Part shown: positions 17,118-24,888 of the stretch, in pieces
How the letters are laid out: each line of letters opens with the position of its first letter
How positions within the stretch are numbered: position 1 is the first letter of the stretch
From: a virus
Direction: 5' to 3' (one strand)
Virus record (IMG/VR): IMGVR_UViG_3300035698_007267
Span: 1-38,282 of that record
DNA length: 38,282 nucleotides
Notes under the pieces: model-generated
Databases searched by the model: none
Told to the model about the DNA's origin: nothing
What the model saw: the letters and a program-made list of their open reading frames with translations, nothing else
Made by a program: the position numbers and the translations under genes

Positions 17118-18436
17118 ATACTTTCTTGGGTAAAAGACCAATTTCCCCCTTCCATACGACTTCTAAAACCGTAACTACCGCCACTTTTATAATACCAAAT
17201 GCCGTCATCGTCATTGGGCCTTGAACTATGTTCCGAAAAATTAGCCATCTTTATTTCATAAATAGTTGTATCATTCATTTCTATACCATCTCCAACATAT
17301 ATTTTTTTAGCAGAATAAAATTGCGATGTAGACCAAGAAGTTAAAGTATTTCCACTTGCATCAGTTAAGTAAACTATGTTTGAATTAGGGGCTTCAATAA
17401 TCCCATTAGATGAATGACAATAAAATTTAAAGAAATCTTCAAAACTAGAATCTACGCAAGCATAAAAACCTTCATCATACCTAGTAACAAAAGATCCTAT
17501 TTCTGCGATAAGACCAACACCACCGTCAGCAGAAGATCCTCGTAACCTCATCCTTTCAGTACCGCCCCTATAAAACCTTAAATAGTCTGTATTACTAAAT
17601 TCCAATCTATCATTCCCGGAAGATGTTCTTAAATATGCACCTGTATCTGTAGATAAAGTACCGGACAAGGTAAGACTTTTAGCAATAACATCCCCGGACA
17701 TATTAACTCTAAATGGAGCGCTAGAATATGTTGCGTTTCCTAAATATATCCCATTTGAGTCTGCTTTGAATACTGCGTTATCGCTCCCTATTTCTATGCT
17801 TATACCTGATAGGGTTCCTGTATTTATTTTATCAGCACTTAAATTAGATATATCTCCGTTTTCTATGGAAACGCTAGTTATTTTCGCCCATTCAATAGTT
17901 GCAATCTGTGCGTTTACTAATTGAGATGTAATTTTAGTTGCATCCAAAGAAACTATTTTTGCGCTAGTAATAAGAGCATTTTGTATTTGCGCTGCCGCAG
18001 TTATAATCGCTTCCGTTGCTATTAGTTGAGTTGCCGTAACTGTGTTAGCTGTTATTTTTCCACCGTCAATAGTTGTTGCGTTAGCATTTACATCTCCCGC
18101 TGCCTCACCTTCTTCTAAAAATCCAACAACACTAAGACCAGTACCGTTCCAAGCAATGTATGTCCCTTCTGGATCACCTGCCCTAAACTTATATAAATCA
18201 TCTTCTGAATCTTTACCTATATAAATTCCAATACCTTCATCATATGCGGTAGCGTCACCGAAAAGTATCCTCTCATCAACTCCCTGAATCTTTATTTTTC
18301 CATGGGTAAGTTCGCGGGATCCTGCTGTTAATCCTCCTAATAACCCGCCAGTTTGATCTTCAAACGATTCCGGGAATACTAAAGACTCCTGCAATGTAGT
18401 AAAATCCATTTTTGGAGTTAGGTCTATGACTTTCAT
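17114..18436 (-). CDS. Tail-tip / fibre-like structural protein
   Basis: A 440-residue protein. A short N-terminal attachment region precedes a long repetitive stretch of Ala/Ile/Thr-rich strands (residues 110-230, as ATKITSQLVNAQIATIEWAKI). This is the pattern of tail-tip proteins that trimerise as helical or beta-helical stalks. The motif SGISIEIGSDNAVFKADSNG and following APFRVNMSGDVIAKSLTLSG is typical of phage tail-fibre C-terminal repeats. The end is beta-rich and aromatic. It lies directly next to the propeller-like tail protein (one base between them) and upstream of a small coiled-coil partner. It is probably a fibre or central tip that meets the host envelope. Confidence 0.7.
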   Translation of the reverse strand: MKVIDLTPKMDFTTLQESLVFPESFEDQTGGLLGGLTAGSRELTHGKIKIQGVDERILFGDATAYDEGIGIYIGKDSEDDLYKFRAGDPEGTYIAWNGTGLSVVGFLEEGEAAGDVNANATTIDGGKITANTVTATQLIATEAIITAAAQIQNALITSAKIVSLDATKITSQLVNAQIATIEWAKITSVSIENGDISNLSADKINTGTLSGISIEIGSDNAVFKADSNGIYLGNATYSSAPFRVNMSGDVIAKSLTLSGTLSTDTGAYLRTSSGNDRLEFSNTDYLRFYRGGTERMRLRGSSADGGVGLIAEIGSFVTRYDEGFYACVDSSFEDFFKFYCHSSNGIIEAPNSNIVYLTDASGNTLTSWSTSQFYSAKKIYVGDGIEMNDTTIYEIKMANFSEHSSRPNDDDGIWYYKSGGSYGFRSRMEGGNWSFTQESI

Positions 18437-19858
18437 TTATCTCTCAACAAAGTTGCCTAGTAGAATAATCTTTCTAATAGGACAATCCGCTGTTGCATTC
18501 CCTTCCGAATAATCAATTATTACTCTTGCATCTTCAACTGCCGGAATATTTATTGTATTAAATTCGTGTCTTGTTCTATTTTCTGTTTCTATATCGCCAA
18601 TAGTAGCGCTTTCCTCTCCTTGATTTCCTTCTATTTTCAAAACTGCTTTCGCATTTTCTTCTAATGGTTTTGTATAAACTATAATTGTATGAATATTCCC
18701 TATCTTGTTATCTCTTGTTAAATCTACAAATAAGCTTTTCCATTCTGAATCTACTGAATATCCTGAAAACTTTGCTAACCTAAAATCTCCTTCTCCATCA
18801 CTAGATGCAACAAAAGGAGTTCCGAATGGGGAAGCAATTCCACCTACTGTAGAATGGCCTGCGTCTGCTAGTTTGCTAATTTGTACTGGGAGTTGCTGAA
18901 CAGATGCTCCAAAACTCCAAATATTAGCCCCCGAAATAAATGCAATTGTATGTTTATAAAGTGTCTTTTGCCTATGATCCGGTAGGGATCCTGAAAAGTA
19001 TTTTAAAGGTGTTATTACTTTACCCGATAAGTATCCAATAGAATATCCTCCGCCAGTACTATCTGAAAATGAAACGTAAATCACACCATTCAATGTATAT
19101 AAAAATCCTATCTCTTGCGCTCCTACTCCAGATTCATCTGAAAGTATGTTAGATAAAGCTGATCCATCATACATATAAATTTGAGATTTTCTTTTTCCAT
19201 AGTTTACCGCTATCCACCAATAATTTGAATGAAAAACAATATCCGCAATTTCTGCCCCTGTTCCAAAATCCAAAGCTTGAACATCTAATGTTGCAAGTCC
19301 TTCTATATACTTTCCAACATATTGACCATTTCCAAATAAAATAATATCTTCTTTTACTGCGCTAGGGTGCAATGCTTTTTCTAATAATACATCTGTGGTA
19401 CTTCCCCAATCATCATCAAGTGTATTAGTTGAGAGCGTTAGCGTTGCGATATCCCCTCCTGTTGCTTTATTATAAAATACAAATAGATTTCCATTTAAAT
19501 GAATTATTGATTCTCCTGAAGTCATTCCTGTTATTGTCATTGGATAATTTGCATCGTCAACAACTGTTGTTACACTTAATTTGAAAAGATGTGCCGTACC
19601 TACTACATAACAATCCGCATCATTTATTGGTTGCTCCATAATAAATCGGATCAATTCGTCTACCTCACCATCTTGATTTCCATTAGTCAAATCAACAAGT
19701 CCGGGGCTTTGTGTTAAAAATCCGGGCCTTGATATAATATCTGCTTTCATGTCACTAGCTTGTCCACCTGCGCCAATAAAAGTATCACTATCAATGTGCG
19801 ATAGCGGTGCAAGGCCTTTATGTAAATCTGTGAGTTCTATTCTGAATTCGATGTCCAT
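18437..19858 (-). CDS. Tail nozzle/hub-like protein, probable beta-propeller
   Basis: A 473-residue, nearly all-beta protein. It has a series of blade-like repeats in which a buried hydrophobic strand meets G-N-x-x-V/Y turns: NGNLFVFYNKATGG, EDIILFGNGQYVGKYIEG, HSNYWWIAVNYGKRKSQIYMYDGS, TLNGVIYVSFSDSTGG. The chain ends in a jelly-roll-like segment. Such propeller-type proteins form the tail nozzle or tubular B part of short-tailed phages. Its start overlaps the portal stop (TAATG), so translation is coupled to the portal. The tail role is inferred from repeats and order. Confidence 0.6.
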   Translation of the reverse strand: MDIEFRIELTDLHKGLAPLSHIDSDTFIGAGGQASDMKADIISRPGFLTQSPGLVDLTNGNQDGEVDELIRFIMEQPINDADCYVVGTAHLFKLSVTTVVDDANYPMTITGMTSGESIIHLNGNLFVFYNKATGGDIATLTLSTNTLDDDWGSTTDVLLEKALHPSAVKEDIILFGNGQYVGKYIEGLATLDVQALDFGTGAEIADIVFHSNYWWIAVNYGKRKSQIYMYDGSALSNILSDESGVGAQEIGFLYTLNGVIYVSFSDSTGGGYSIGYLSGKVITPLKYFSGSLPDHRQKTLYKHTIAFISGANIWSFGASVQQLPVQISKLADAGHSTVGGIASPFGTPFVASSDGEGDFRLAKFSGYSVDSEWKSLFVDLTRDNKIGNIHTIIVYTKPLEENAKAVLKIEGNQGEESATIGDIETENRTRHEFNTINIPAVEDARVIIDYSEGNATADCPIRKIILLGNFVER

Positions 19859-21624
19859 TATTCAATCGGCTGTTGAACTTGGGGAGCAGATTTCTGAATT
19901 CCCGCCCCACTTACTATCTGTTGTTCTGATGGTTCGTTAAATTCTTGTGGTGGAATTGGTATGTTTCTAATCCCATAAATCTGATCTAATATCCATGCAA
20001 TTCTTCTAGGATCTTTTTCAAGCCCTACTAAATTGATAAGATCTGTTACTTGATCAGCAAGATCCGAATTTTCTCCGGTAATAGTTACAAAAAGTCTTGG
20101 CATTACACCTTTCCATATCTCCGGGGCATTCTCGATTGTTGGATCTGTTTCTCTAAGTTCGTCTAACTTCTCCGCTTTTATCGCTTCCGCTTGTTCTTTT
20201 GTATGTGGGCCTATCTTAACTAAATTCTCCATGTACCATTTCTCTACCATTATTGTGCGTAAGCGATCCATGACTTCTATTTCCCCTACTAATGAGAAAA
20301 TCTTTTCTCCTTTTAAATCTTTGATAAGTTCTGCAAGTACCCAATTTTTGAAAATCCTTTTGTAAGGTAGTGTTATTTTTTGTCTTAAAAATGTAAATAG
20401 CATTCCTGCATTCTGATCTATTAAAGCGCCTAATCTGAATGGAGTTCCTGCCGGTAGGGATTCCCCTCTTACTACTTCAAAAGAGTTTGATATTCTATCT
20501 GCATCTTGCATGAGTCTGTTCCAGTCGGCTATTAGTTGATCTGCTCCTTGCATTCTTACATATAATTGATCTAAGTCTTGAGCAAGAATAACATCACCAT
20601 TGTCTAAATCTGCTCTGATATTTTGCAATACTCTACTGTCATTACTCTTGAACACCACTTTACTCGCCCATTCTAAACCACTAGCAAGATCATTACCAAT
20701 TTGATTTGCTCTGATTTGATGATCCATTAACTTCTCAACTAATCCCTCTCTCCAAAACCTGCCGTTATATTTCCCTAAATGTGCAAACTCATAATAATCA
20801 GTCATGTCACCATTCAATTGTTCTGCATAAAGAGTATATTTCTCCCCGGATCCACCTTCTTCAAGTCCTGCAACAATTATCTTTGCGAGAAAATAAGTAT
20901 CTGCATCCCCCTCTTGTTCCATTCCTTTGACCGCATAGAATTCTTTTTCTGATACCTCTCCGGTGAATTCATATATCTCGTAGCTGTTTGATGTTGATGA
21001 TTGTTCAGTTGTTTCACTAGTTGCTGAAAATGATTTCTCCCCTAAGTCCTTGATAACTCTTTGTGCTACATCTTGGTCCCACCCCTTCATTGCTTTTATT
21101 TCTGATGCTTTTAGTTCGTGTCGTTCTATTAAATCCGTTTCATGTACTGTTTTAGCAAGTTGGTTCGTTACCACTAAATTAAGAACATCTACTATCTCAT
21201 ATGTTCCTTTTACCTTTTTAAAGCCAATATTTCCATTTGCCACGAATTCCTCAACTGATTCCTTTAGCTTGTCATCCTCACCTTTTTCATTCATCCACTT
21301 TTTGAGTGATGCGTTAGCGATAAAGACTGCCCCAAAGTCGTCAATAGGGTTAGTTGAAAATAGTTTAACGTGCTTGGTATCAAATCTAAGATTCTTTACC
21401 ATTGAGTCAACACGTGGCTCTATAATGTCAAAGTAATAATTGTATGAGAGATCATCATTTATTTTTGAACTTGAAAGCTGTTTGTTTCTAAATTTATAAA
21501 TACGCTTAACGGTGTCATGTTGACTAAAATGAACTCCTTCAGCAACTTCGACACCTTGCGCAATGTAGTTTGATATTTCTGTTTCTATCCTCGCGAATAG
21601 TCCGCTGTGCGTTTCTTTTGACAT
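19858..21624 (-). CDS. Portal protein
   Basis: A 588-residue protein of podoviral portal size and pattern. The N-terminal helices include HSGLFARIETEISNYIAQG. The wing and stem region includes YFDIIEPRVDSMVKNLRF and FVANGNIGFKKVKGTYEIVDV. Long helices DHQIRANQIGNDLASGLEWASKVV and MQDADRISNSFEVVRGESLPAGTPFRLGALIDQNAGML match the portal helical core, where a conserved 'fev vRGEsLPaGTP' stretch is typical. It forms the dodecameric DNA gate and binds TerL. A weak ribosome site (AAGAAAG) precedes ATG. It lies between adaptor and nozzle-like genes, about 10 kb from terminase. Confidence 0.85.
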   Translation of the reverse strand: MSKETHSGLFARIETEISNYIAQGVEVAEGVHFSQHDTVKRIYKFRNKQLSSSKINDDLSYNYYFDIIEPRVDSMVKNLRFDTKHVKLFSTNPIDDFGAVFIANASLKKWMNEKGEDDKLKESVEEFVANGNIGFKKVKGTYEIVDVLNLVVTNQLAKTVHETDLIERHELKASEIKAMKGWDQDVAQRVIKDLGEKSFSATSETTEQSSTSNSYEIYEFTGEVSEKEFYAVKGMEQEGDADTYFLAKIIVAGLEEGGSGEKYTLYAEQLNGDMTDYYEFAHLGKYNGRFWREGLVEKLMDHQIRANQIGNDLASGLEWASKVVFKSNDSRVLQNIRADLDNGDVILAQDLDQLYVRMQGADQLIADWNRLMQDADRISNSFEVVRGESLPAGTPFRLGALIDQNAGMLFTFLRQKITLPYKRIFKNWVLAELIKDLKGEKIFSLVGEIEVMDRLRTIMVEKWYMENLVKIGPHTKEQAEAIKAEKLDELRETDPTIENAPEIWKGVMPRLFVTITGENSDLADQVTDLINLVGLEKDPRRIAWILDQIYGIRNIPIPPQEFNEPSEQQIVSGAGIQKSAPQVQQPIE

Positions 21625-21641
21625 AATACTTTCTTTTTAAA

Positions 21642-22367
21642 TTAAAAACCGTATTTAGCTTGTACGTTTCGGCGTTTGAGTGAGAAGCTTGGCTTCTTAT
21701 CCTTTGAGCGCCTTTCGTAGAATTCACGCATAGCGTCAGCGATCTGCTGTTTTTGTTGTGTAAGCACGACAACTTTTTCCTTCATTCCGTTAGATATAGC
21801 ATACCTCAATGATGCACTAACAGACAAGTATTGATGAAATTGTGGGTTAAATCCGGGAGAATTTTCCTCATCTGTAATAACAAAGTGAGTACCGGCTCTC
21901 TGAAACTCTACCTCTACGCCACTAGTAGCGCCATAGTTAGGAACAGGAACGGGAAAAATAACCCCGCCCATTTTATAATACTTTTCGGGATTCCCGGTGT
22001 TAGTTGTAGCAAGATCCTCATCTGATAGATCACGCCTTTCAACTGGTATAAGTGTATCAAATTTGCCCTCGCTGTTTTGGATTCTAACTCGGTGAAGTAT
22101 CTGCGCACTATCTAATAAATCGTAATGATCCTGCCCGGCTGTTAAATCTAATGTAGCAATAGGGATATCTGCGTTTGATGTATCATCCCATTTATATAAA
22201 GGATCTGCCCTATACATTATAGAAGTAGCTTCATCGTAAGCTATATTTATATTCCTAGTTCTGTCCGTTAGGGAGTACTTTGTATTGAGGCTTTCGCTAT
22301 CTCCAAAGAGTAGAAAATCAATATCACCTATTAAGCTATTGGCCTTATCGGTCGGATTGAATTGCAT
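21642..22367 (-). CDS. Head-tail adaptor-like protein
   Basis: A 241-residue protein directly before the portal gene. Its pattern fits podoviral head-tail adaptors: N-terminal helices (RTRNINIAYDEATSIMYRAD), a beta hairpin region (TLDLTAGQDHYDLLDSAQILHRVRI), and a C-terminal helix pair (QFHQYLSVSASLRYAISNG then VVLTQQKQQIADAMREFYERR) ending in a basic tail, KYGF. Such proteins dock under the portal to connect the nozzle. A strong extended -10 promoter ends 9 nt before its ATG, so this is probably the first late gene. No Shine-Dalgarno is seen. Confidence 0.65.
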   Translation of the reverse strand: MQFNPTDKANSLIGDIDFLLFGDSESLNTKYSLTDRTRNINIAYDEATSIMYRADPLYKWDDTSNADIPIATLDLTAGQDHYDLLDSAQILHRVRIQNSEGKFDTLIPVERRDLSDEDLATTNTGNPEKYYKMGGVIFPVPVPNYGATSGVEVEFQRAGTHFVITDEENSPGFNPQFHQYLSVSASLRYAISNGMKEKVVVLTQQKQQIADAMREFYERRSKDKKPSFSLKRRNVQAKYGF

Positions 22368-22376
22368 ATTGAGAAA

Positions 22377-22405
22377 ATTATATCAGGAAAGTGGGGAGTT
22401 TTAAA
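22377..22405 (-). promoter_or_regulatory. Probable late promoter before the adaptor gene
   Basis: The minus strand carries TTTAAA (22405-22400), a 17-bp spacer and TATAAT (22382-22377) preceded by TGA, a perfect extended -10. +1 is predicted at 22370, leaving a 3-nt leader before ATG. It lies in an 82-bp gap between the middle genes and the virion genes, and overlaps a GC-rich hairpin. Confidence 0.7.
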
Positions 22406-22415
22406 CACCCCCCAC
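22391..22415 (-). terminator. GC-rich hairpin at end of middle operon
   Basis: GTGGGG (22391-22396) pairs with CCCCAC (22410-22415), with a loop containing TTTAAA. On the minus strand the hairpin is followed by TTTCC, a short U-rich run. It could partly terminate the middle operon. It overlaps the late promoter spacer and -35, so read-through RNA could also mask that region. Confidence 0.4.
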
Positions 22416-22421
22416 CCCTGT

Positions 22422-22440
22422 CTGTGCATATAGTGTACAG
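22422..22440. promoter_or_regulatory. Imperfect palindrome upstream of late promoter
   Basis: CTGTGCA (22422-22428) and TGTACAG (22434-22440) form a 7-5-7 inverted repeat with one mismatch. It lies about 60 bp upstream of the predicted late start site and just downstream of the preceding stop codon at 22450. It could bind an activator or be a small hairpin; no regulator can be assigned. Confidence 0.3.
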
Positions 22441-22449
22441 AATATGTGG

Positions 22450-22836
22450 TTATTTCGCCCGTTTTTGTGGCTCTATGAGATTCTTTTTAGCTTTTGACCT
22501 CTTGATATCGTTCATACGTTTAGATTCTTCAGGTGTCAACTCACGGCGTGATTTTTTCCCACCTTTTGCACCTATTTCGGATAAATATTCTCTGATTTGA
22601 ATATCTTTTATCTCCGTAACTTCTAATTTATATCTAATTCCATCATGCTCTAATACCTCATCACTAATTTTATAGAACTCTAAATTCCCCAAATCATAAC
22701 CATCGTACATAGAACGGAGAACTTTTCGCGCATCCTTTTCGCTTTCAGCTAAAAACCATTCATAATCCGGTTCTTCTAAATCTGAATACCCCTCAAACCT
22801 CACAATATAGAATTCAGGTTTTATTTTTTTAGCCAT
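22450..22836 (-). CDS. Unknown protein with basic GGKKSRRE tail
   Basis: A 128-residue protein. The N-terminal half is an alpha/beta module (FYIVRFEGYSDLEEPDYEWFLAESEKDARKVLRSMY). The C-terminus has IGAKGGKKSRRELTPEESKRMNDIKRSKAKKN, a basic segment resembling the small 'GGK..R..L' helix-turn of many phage proteins of unknown role; it may touch nucleic acid. A strong ribosome site (AAAGGAGG) precedes ATG, and the start abuts the stop of the RadC-like gene. It is the last gene before the late promoter. Function unknown. Confidence 0.6.
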   Translation of the reverse strand: MAKKIKPEFYIVRFEGYSDLEEPDYEWFLAESEKDARKVLRSMYDGYDLGNLEFYKISDEVLEHDGIRYKLEVTEIKDIQIREYLSEIGAKGGKKSRRELTPEESKRMNDIKRSKAKKNLIEPQKRAK

Positions 22837-23268
22837 TTATTTTCCCTCCTTTATAATTAAATTATTAGCCTTTAGAGAAAAGTAATCACCCTTATCGTTT
22901 ATAATTACATGGTCTATTAAATTGATACCTATTGTTTCACCTACTTCCTTAATCTTTTTAGTAACTTGTAAATCTTCTGAACTTGGATTCACGTCACCAC
23001 TTGGATGATTGTGAGCAAGTATAATCCCGTTTACATTTCCAATTACTGCACGTCTATATATTTCCTTGGGGGATATTAAACACTCGGTTGAAGTTCCCAT
23101 TGATACCAATTCAGCATAGACAACTACATTTCTAACATTTAATCCAATAGTCCATAAATGTTCTCTATCCTTTTCCACGTCATCGGCTATTGATAGAAAC
23201 CCTTTAAGTATTTCGGCAATATCTTTTGGTGATACTATTTTAGTATTTTTAGCAACTTTTAGTTTCAT
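22837..23268 (-). CDS. radC-like: RadC-like JAB/MPN-domain protein
   Basis: A 143-residue protein consisting of the JAB1/MPN-type RadC domain only. The metal-binding motif is HNHPSGD (H86, H88, D92) followed by PSSEDL (D99), after ILA, and the core strands LWTIGLNVRNVVVYAELVSMGT match RadC proteins. The N-terminal helix-hairpin-helix of full-length chromosomal RadC is absent, as usual for phage and plasmid copies. The biochemical role of this family is not settled; a nuclease or protease-type metal site in DNA exchange is possible. Its start overlaps the preceding stop (ATGA), with AAGGA upstream. Confidence 0.85.
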   Translation of the reverse strand: MKLKVAKNTKIVSPKDIAEILKGFLSIADDVEKDREHLWTIGLNVRNVVVYAELVSMGTSTECLISPKEIYRRAVIGNVNGIILAHNHPSGDVNPSSEDLQVTKKIKEVGETIGINLIDHVIINDKGDYFSLKANNLIIKEGK

Positions 23269-23708
23269 TGCATCAATCCTTCCTTTAAATTATCTAAGTA
23301 CTGTTGAGCATTCGCAATTTCTCCATGAGTATCAACGCGAGATATTGTTTCCTCTAATTCTTTTCTAGCCTCAACAAGCGGATAATAATTAGTCACAAAA
23401 TTATCAACCATATTTTCTAAGCTATTGACTGTATTCTGATATGGCTGTCCGTACTTACAACCATCAACAGTTATAGATAAATATGTTCTGTTACCTTCTA
23501 CATCCTCGTGTTTGATGTTCTTCTTAAATTTAACCATCGGCGTATCTTGTGACTCGCTAAGTCCCCAAAATTCAAACACTTCTGAAAAACTTCCCTCATC
23601 CTCAACTAACTCCTCTAACTGCTTCCTTGCATAATTGTCTAATTCGTAATCCCTATAACCTACAACATCAATCAAGTATGTTTTTAACTGTTCGTTTGTT
23701 AAATTCAT
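23265..23708 (-). CDS. Unknown middle-operon protein
   Basis: A 147-residue acidic protein. It starts LTNEQLKTYLIDVVGYRDYELDNYARKQLEELVEDEG, a helical module. A beta-like middle follows (VKFKKNIKHEDVEGNRTYLSITVDGC), then helices, ending LDNLKEGLMQ. No catalytic motif or membrane segment is visible. It overlaps the next gene by 4 nt and has AGGGG before ATG. It belongs to the same middle operon as the RadC-like gene; function unknown. Confidence 0.6.
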   Translation of the reverse strand: MNLTNEQLKTYLIDVVGYRDYELDNYARKQLEELVEDEGSFSEVFEFWGLSESQDTPMVKFKKNIKHEDVEGNRTYLSITVDGCKYGQPYQNTVNSLENMVDNFVTNYYPLVEARKELEETISRVDTHGEIANAQQYLDNLKEGLMQ

Positions 23709-24193
23709 TTTGTTCCCCTTTCTGCAAATTGTCGGGCTTGTTTTCTAGTAAGAACCCCTACGCTATAATGATCTTTCCCTCTTTTAACGAAAGTATCATA
23801 TCTAGCCTGTTCCACACCCTCAAGCATCACATGATCATATGCTTCAGATACTTGAAAAACTCCATTTGGATGGAATATAGGAGGTAAAACATCTAACATA
23901 TCGTTATATTCTTCAGCACTTACTTTTCTAAGTCTGATTTTATCGTTTAGAGTTTTCTCCTGCTCCTTATACCAGATATTTAAATCCTGCATATCTTGGC
24001 TAAATTTAGTAACACTTACTTTTGGCATAAGCCCTCCGGCTCCAATGCTCACGAGTTCGCTAATCTCCTTAATTCCTTTTTCTTCCATGCCTTCTTTGAG
24101 TTGTTTCTCTCCAAAAGCCCAAAAGACATTGTTGTCCTTTAGAATTTGATTGACGCGATCTTGTCTTTTATTTTTTAACTCTGTTAGAGTCAT
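23705..24193 (-). CDS. Unknown helical phage protein
   Basis: A 162-residue protein. The N-terminal part (LTELKNKRQDRVNQILKDNNVFWAFGEKQLKEGME) resembles a small phage family with a 'vFfAFsekQfeEG' signature of unknown function. The middle includes VSIGAGGLMPKVSVTKFSQDM and the end is basic. I chose ATG at 24193, because AAAGGTC lies 7 nt upstream; the longer frame from 24253 adds 20 residues that include the ribosome site. Its stop overlaps the start of the 23708 gene. Confidence 0.6.
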   Translation of the reverse strand: MTLTELKNKRQDRVNQILKDNNVFWAFGEKQLKEGMEEKGIKEISELVSIGAGGLMPKVSVTKFSQDMQDLNIWYKEQEKTLNDKIRLRKVSAEEYNDMLDVLPPIFHPNGVFQVSEAYDHVMLEGVEQARYDTFVKRGKDHYSVGVLTRKQARQFAERGTK

Positions 24194-24257
24194 AATCGAC
24201 CTTTCATAAATTTCTACTGTCTGCAATTTACCATAACCCACTTTAGGTGTCAAGTGG

Positions 24258-24506
24258 TCAAATGTTCCTCATTCTATCCCAACCAATTCCCCATTCATAA
24301 GATAAAAACTCATCCCCATAACAAAGGAATGTTTCAGAAAACGCCCTTCCAATTCCTAAAGTTTCAAGTTCTGAAAAAATAGGCTCACACTTTTCAGAAA
24401 TAAAAACTCTTTTTTTATTGTTCTCCATATTCTTATATACTTTGTGAATTTGAAATAATTGATCTAATAACTTGATGGTCTTTTTTTTATCTGTTTTCTT
24501 AACCAT
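24258..24506 (-). CDS. Small unknown protein, first gene after the iteron array
   Basis: An 82-residue protein, basic and helical in its first half (VKKTDKKKTIKLLDQLFQIHKVYKNMENNKKRVF), with aromatic residues and DEFLSYEWGIGWDRMRN at the end. No family is recognised. A very strong ribosome site (AGGAGGTGAT) precedes ATG. Being the first gene downstream of the repeat array, it could encode a factor tied to those repeats, but no DNA-binding motif is certain. Confidence 0.55.
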   Translation of the reverse strand: MVKKTDKKKTIKLLDQLFQIHKVYKNMENNKKRVFISEKCEPIFSELETLGIGRAFSETFLCYGDEFLSYEWGIGWDRMRNI

Positions 24507-24585
24507 TAAAAATCACCTCCTGTTTTTCTAATAAATAACTATTTTTTCTAATAATACTATAAGGTTACCAAAAATTATTATCTTC

Positions 24586-24852
24586 ATTATCGTCAAACAT
24601 ACCCTAAAGGGTATGTTGATGACAATAATAAAAATATCTGATGCCATTTCTGACGACAATCTGACGATAATAAAACACAAACCCTGCAACCGCGCCCATA
24701 AACCTATTATCGTCAATGACGATAATGCTTGACGATAATGACGATAATGAATCGCTAACGCACATTGCTGTATCATCTCGTTTTGCCTTTCACTACAACC
24801 AAATCAATATTATCGTCACGACTTTTCATTTTCCAAAAAGCTTGACGATAAT
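24586..24852. repeat. TGACGATAAT iteron array, candidate origin or operator cluster
   Basis: Exact TGACGATAAT occurs on the plus strand at 24662, 24717, 24730, 24739 and 24843, and on the minus strand at 24586-24595, 24706-24715 and 24809-24818. One-mismatch copies lie at 24620 and 24651. The pair at 24706-24726 forms a 21-bp palindrome (10-1-10). An 8-2-8 palindrome, CATACCCT/AGGGTATG, lies at 24598-24615. The 382-bp gap between the helicase gene and 24506 contains no convincing gene. Dense repeats in AT-rich DNA beside the replicative helicase are typical of iteron origins; an operator cluster for the downstream operon is the alternative. Confidence 0.75.
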
Positions 24853-24888
24853 GAACTTCTGCCTTTAACTGAAGCAAATAATGGGATT

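Noticed and set aside
24528-24776. 82-residue minus-strand ORF across the iteron array
   Set aside because: It is made of the repeats and palindromes, has odd composition and no ribosome site; the repeats are the better explanation.
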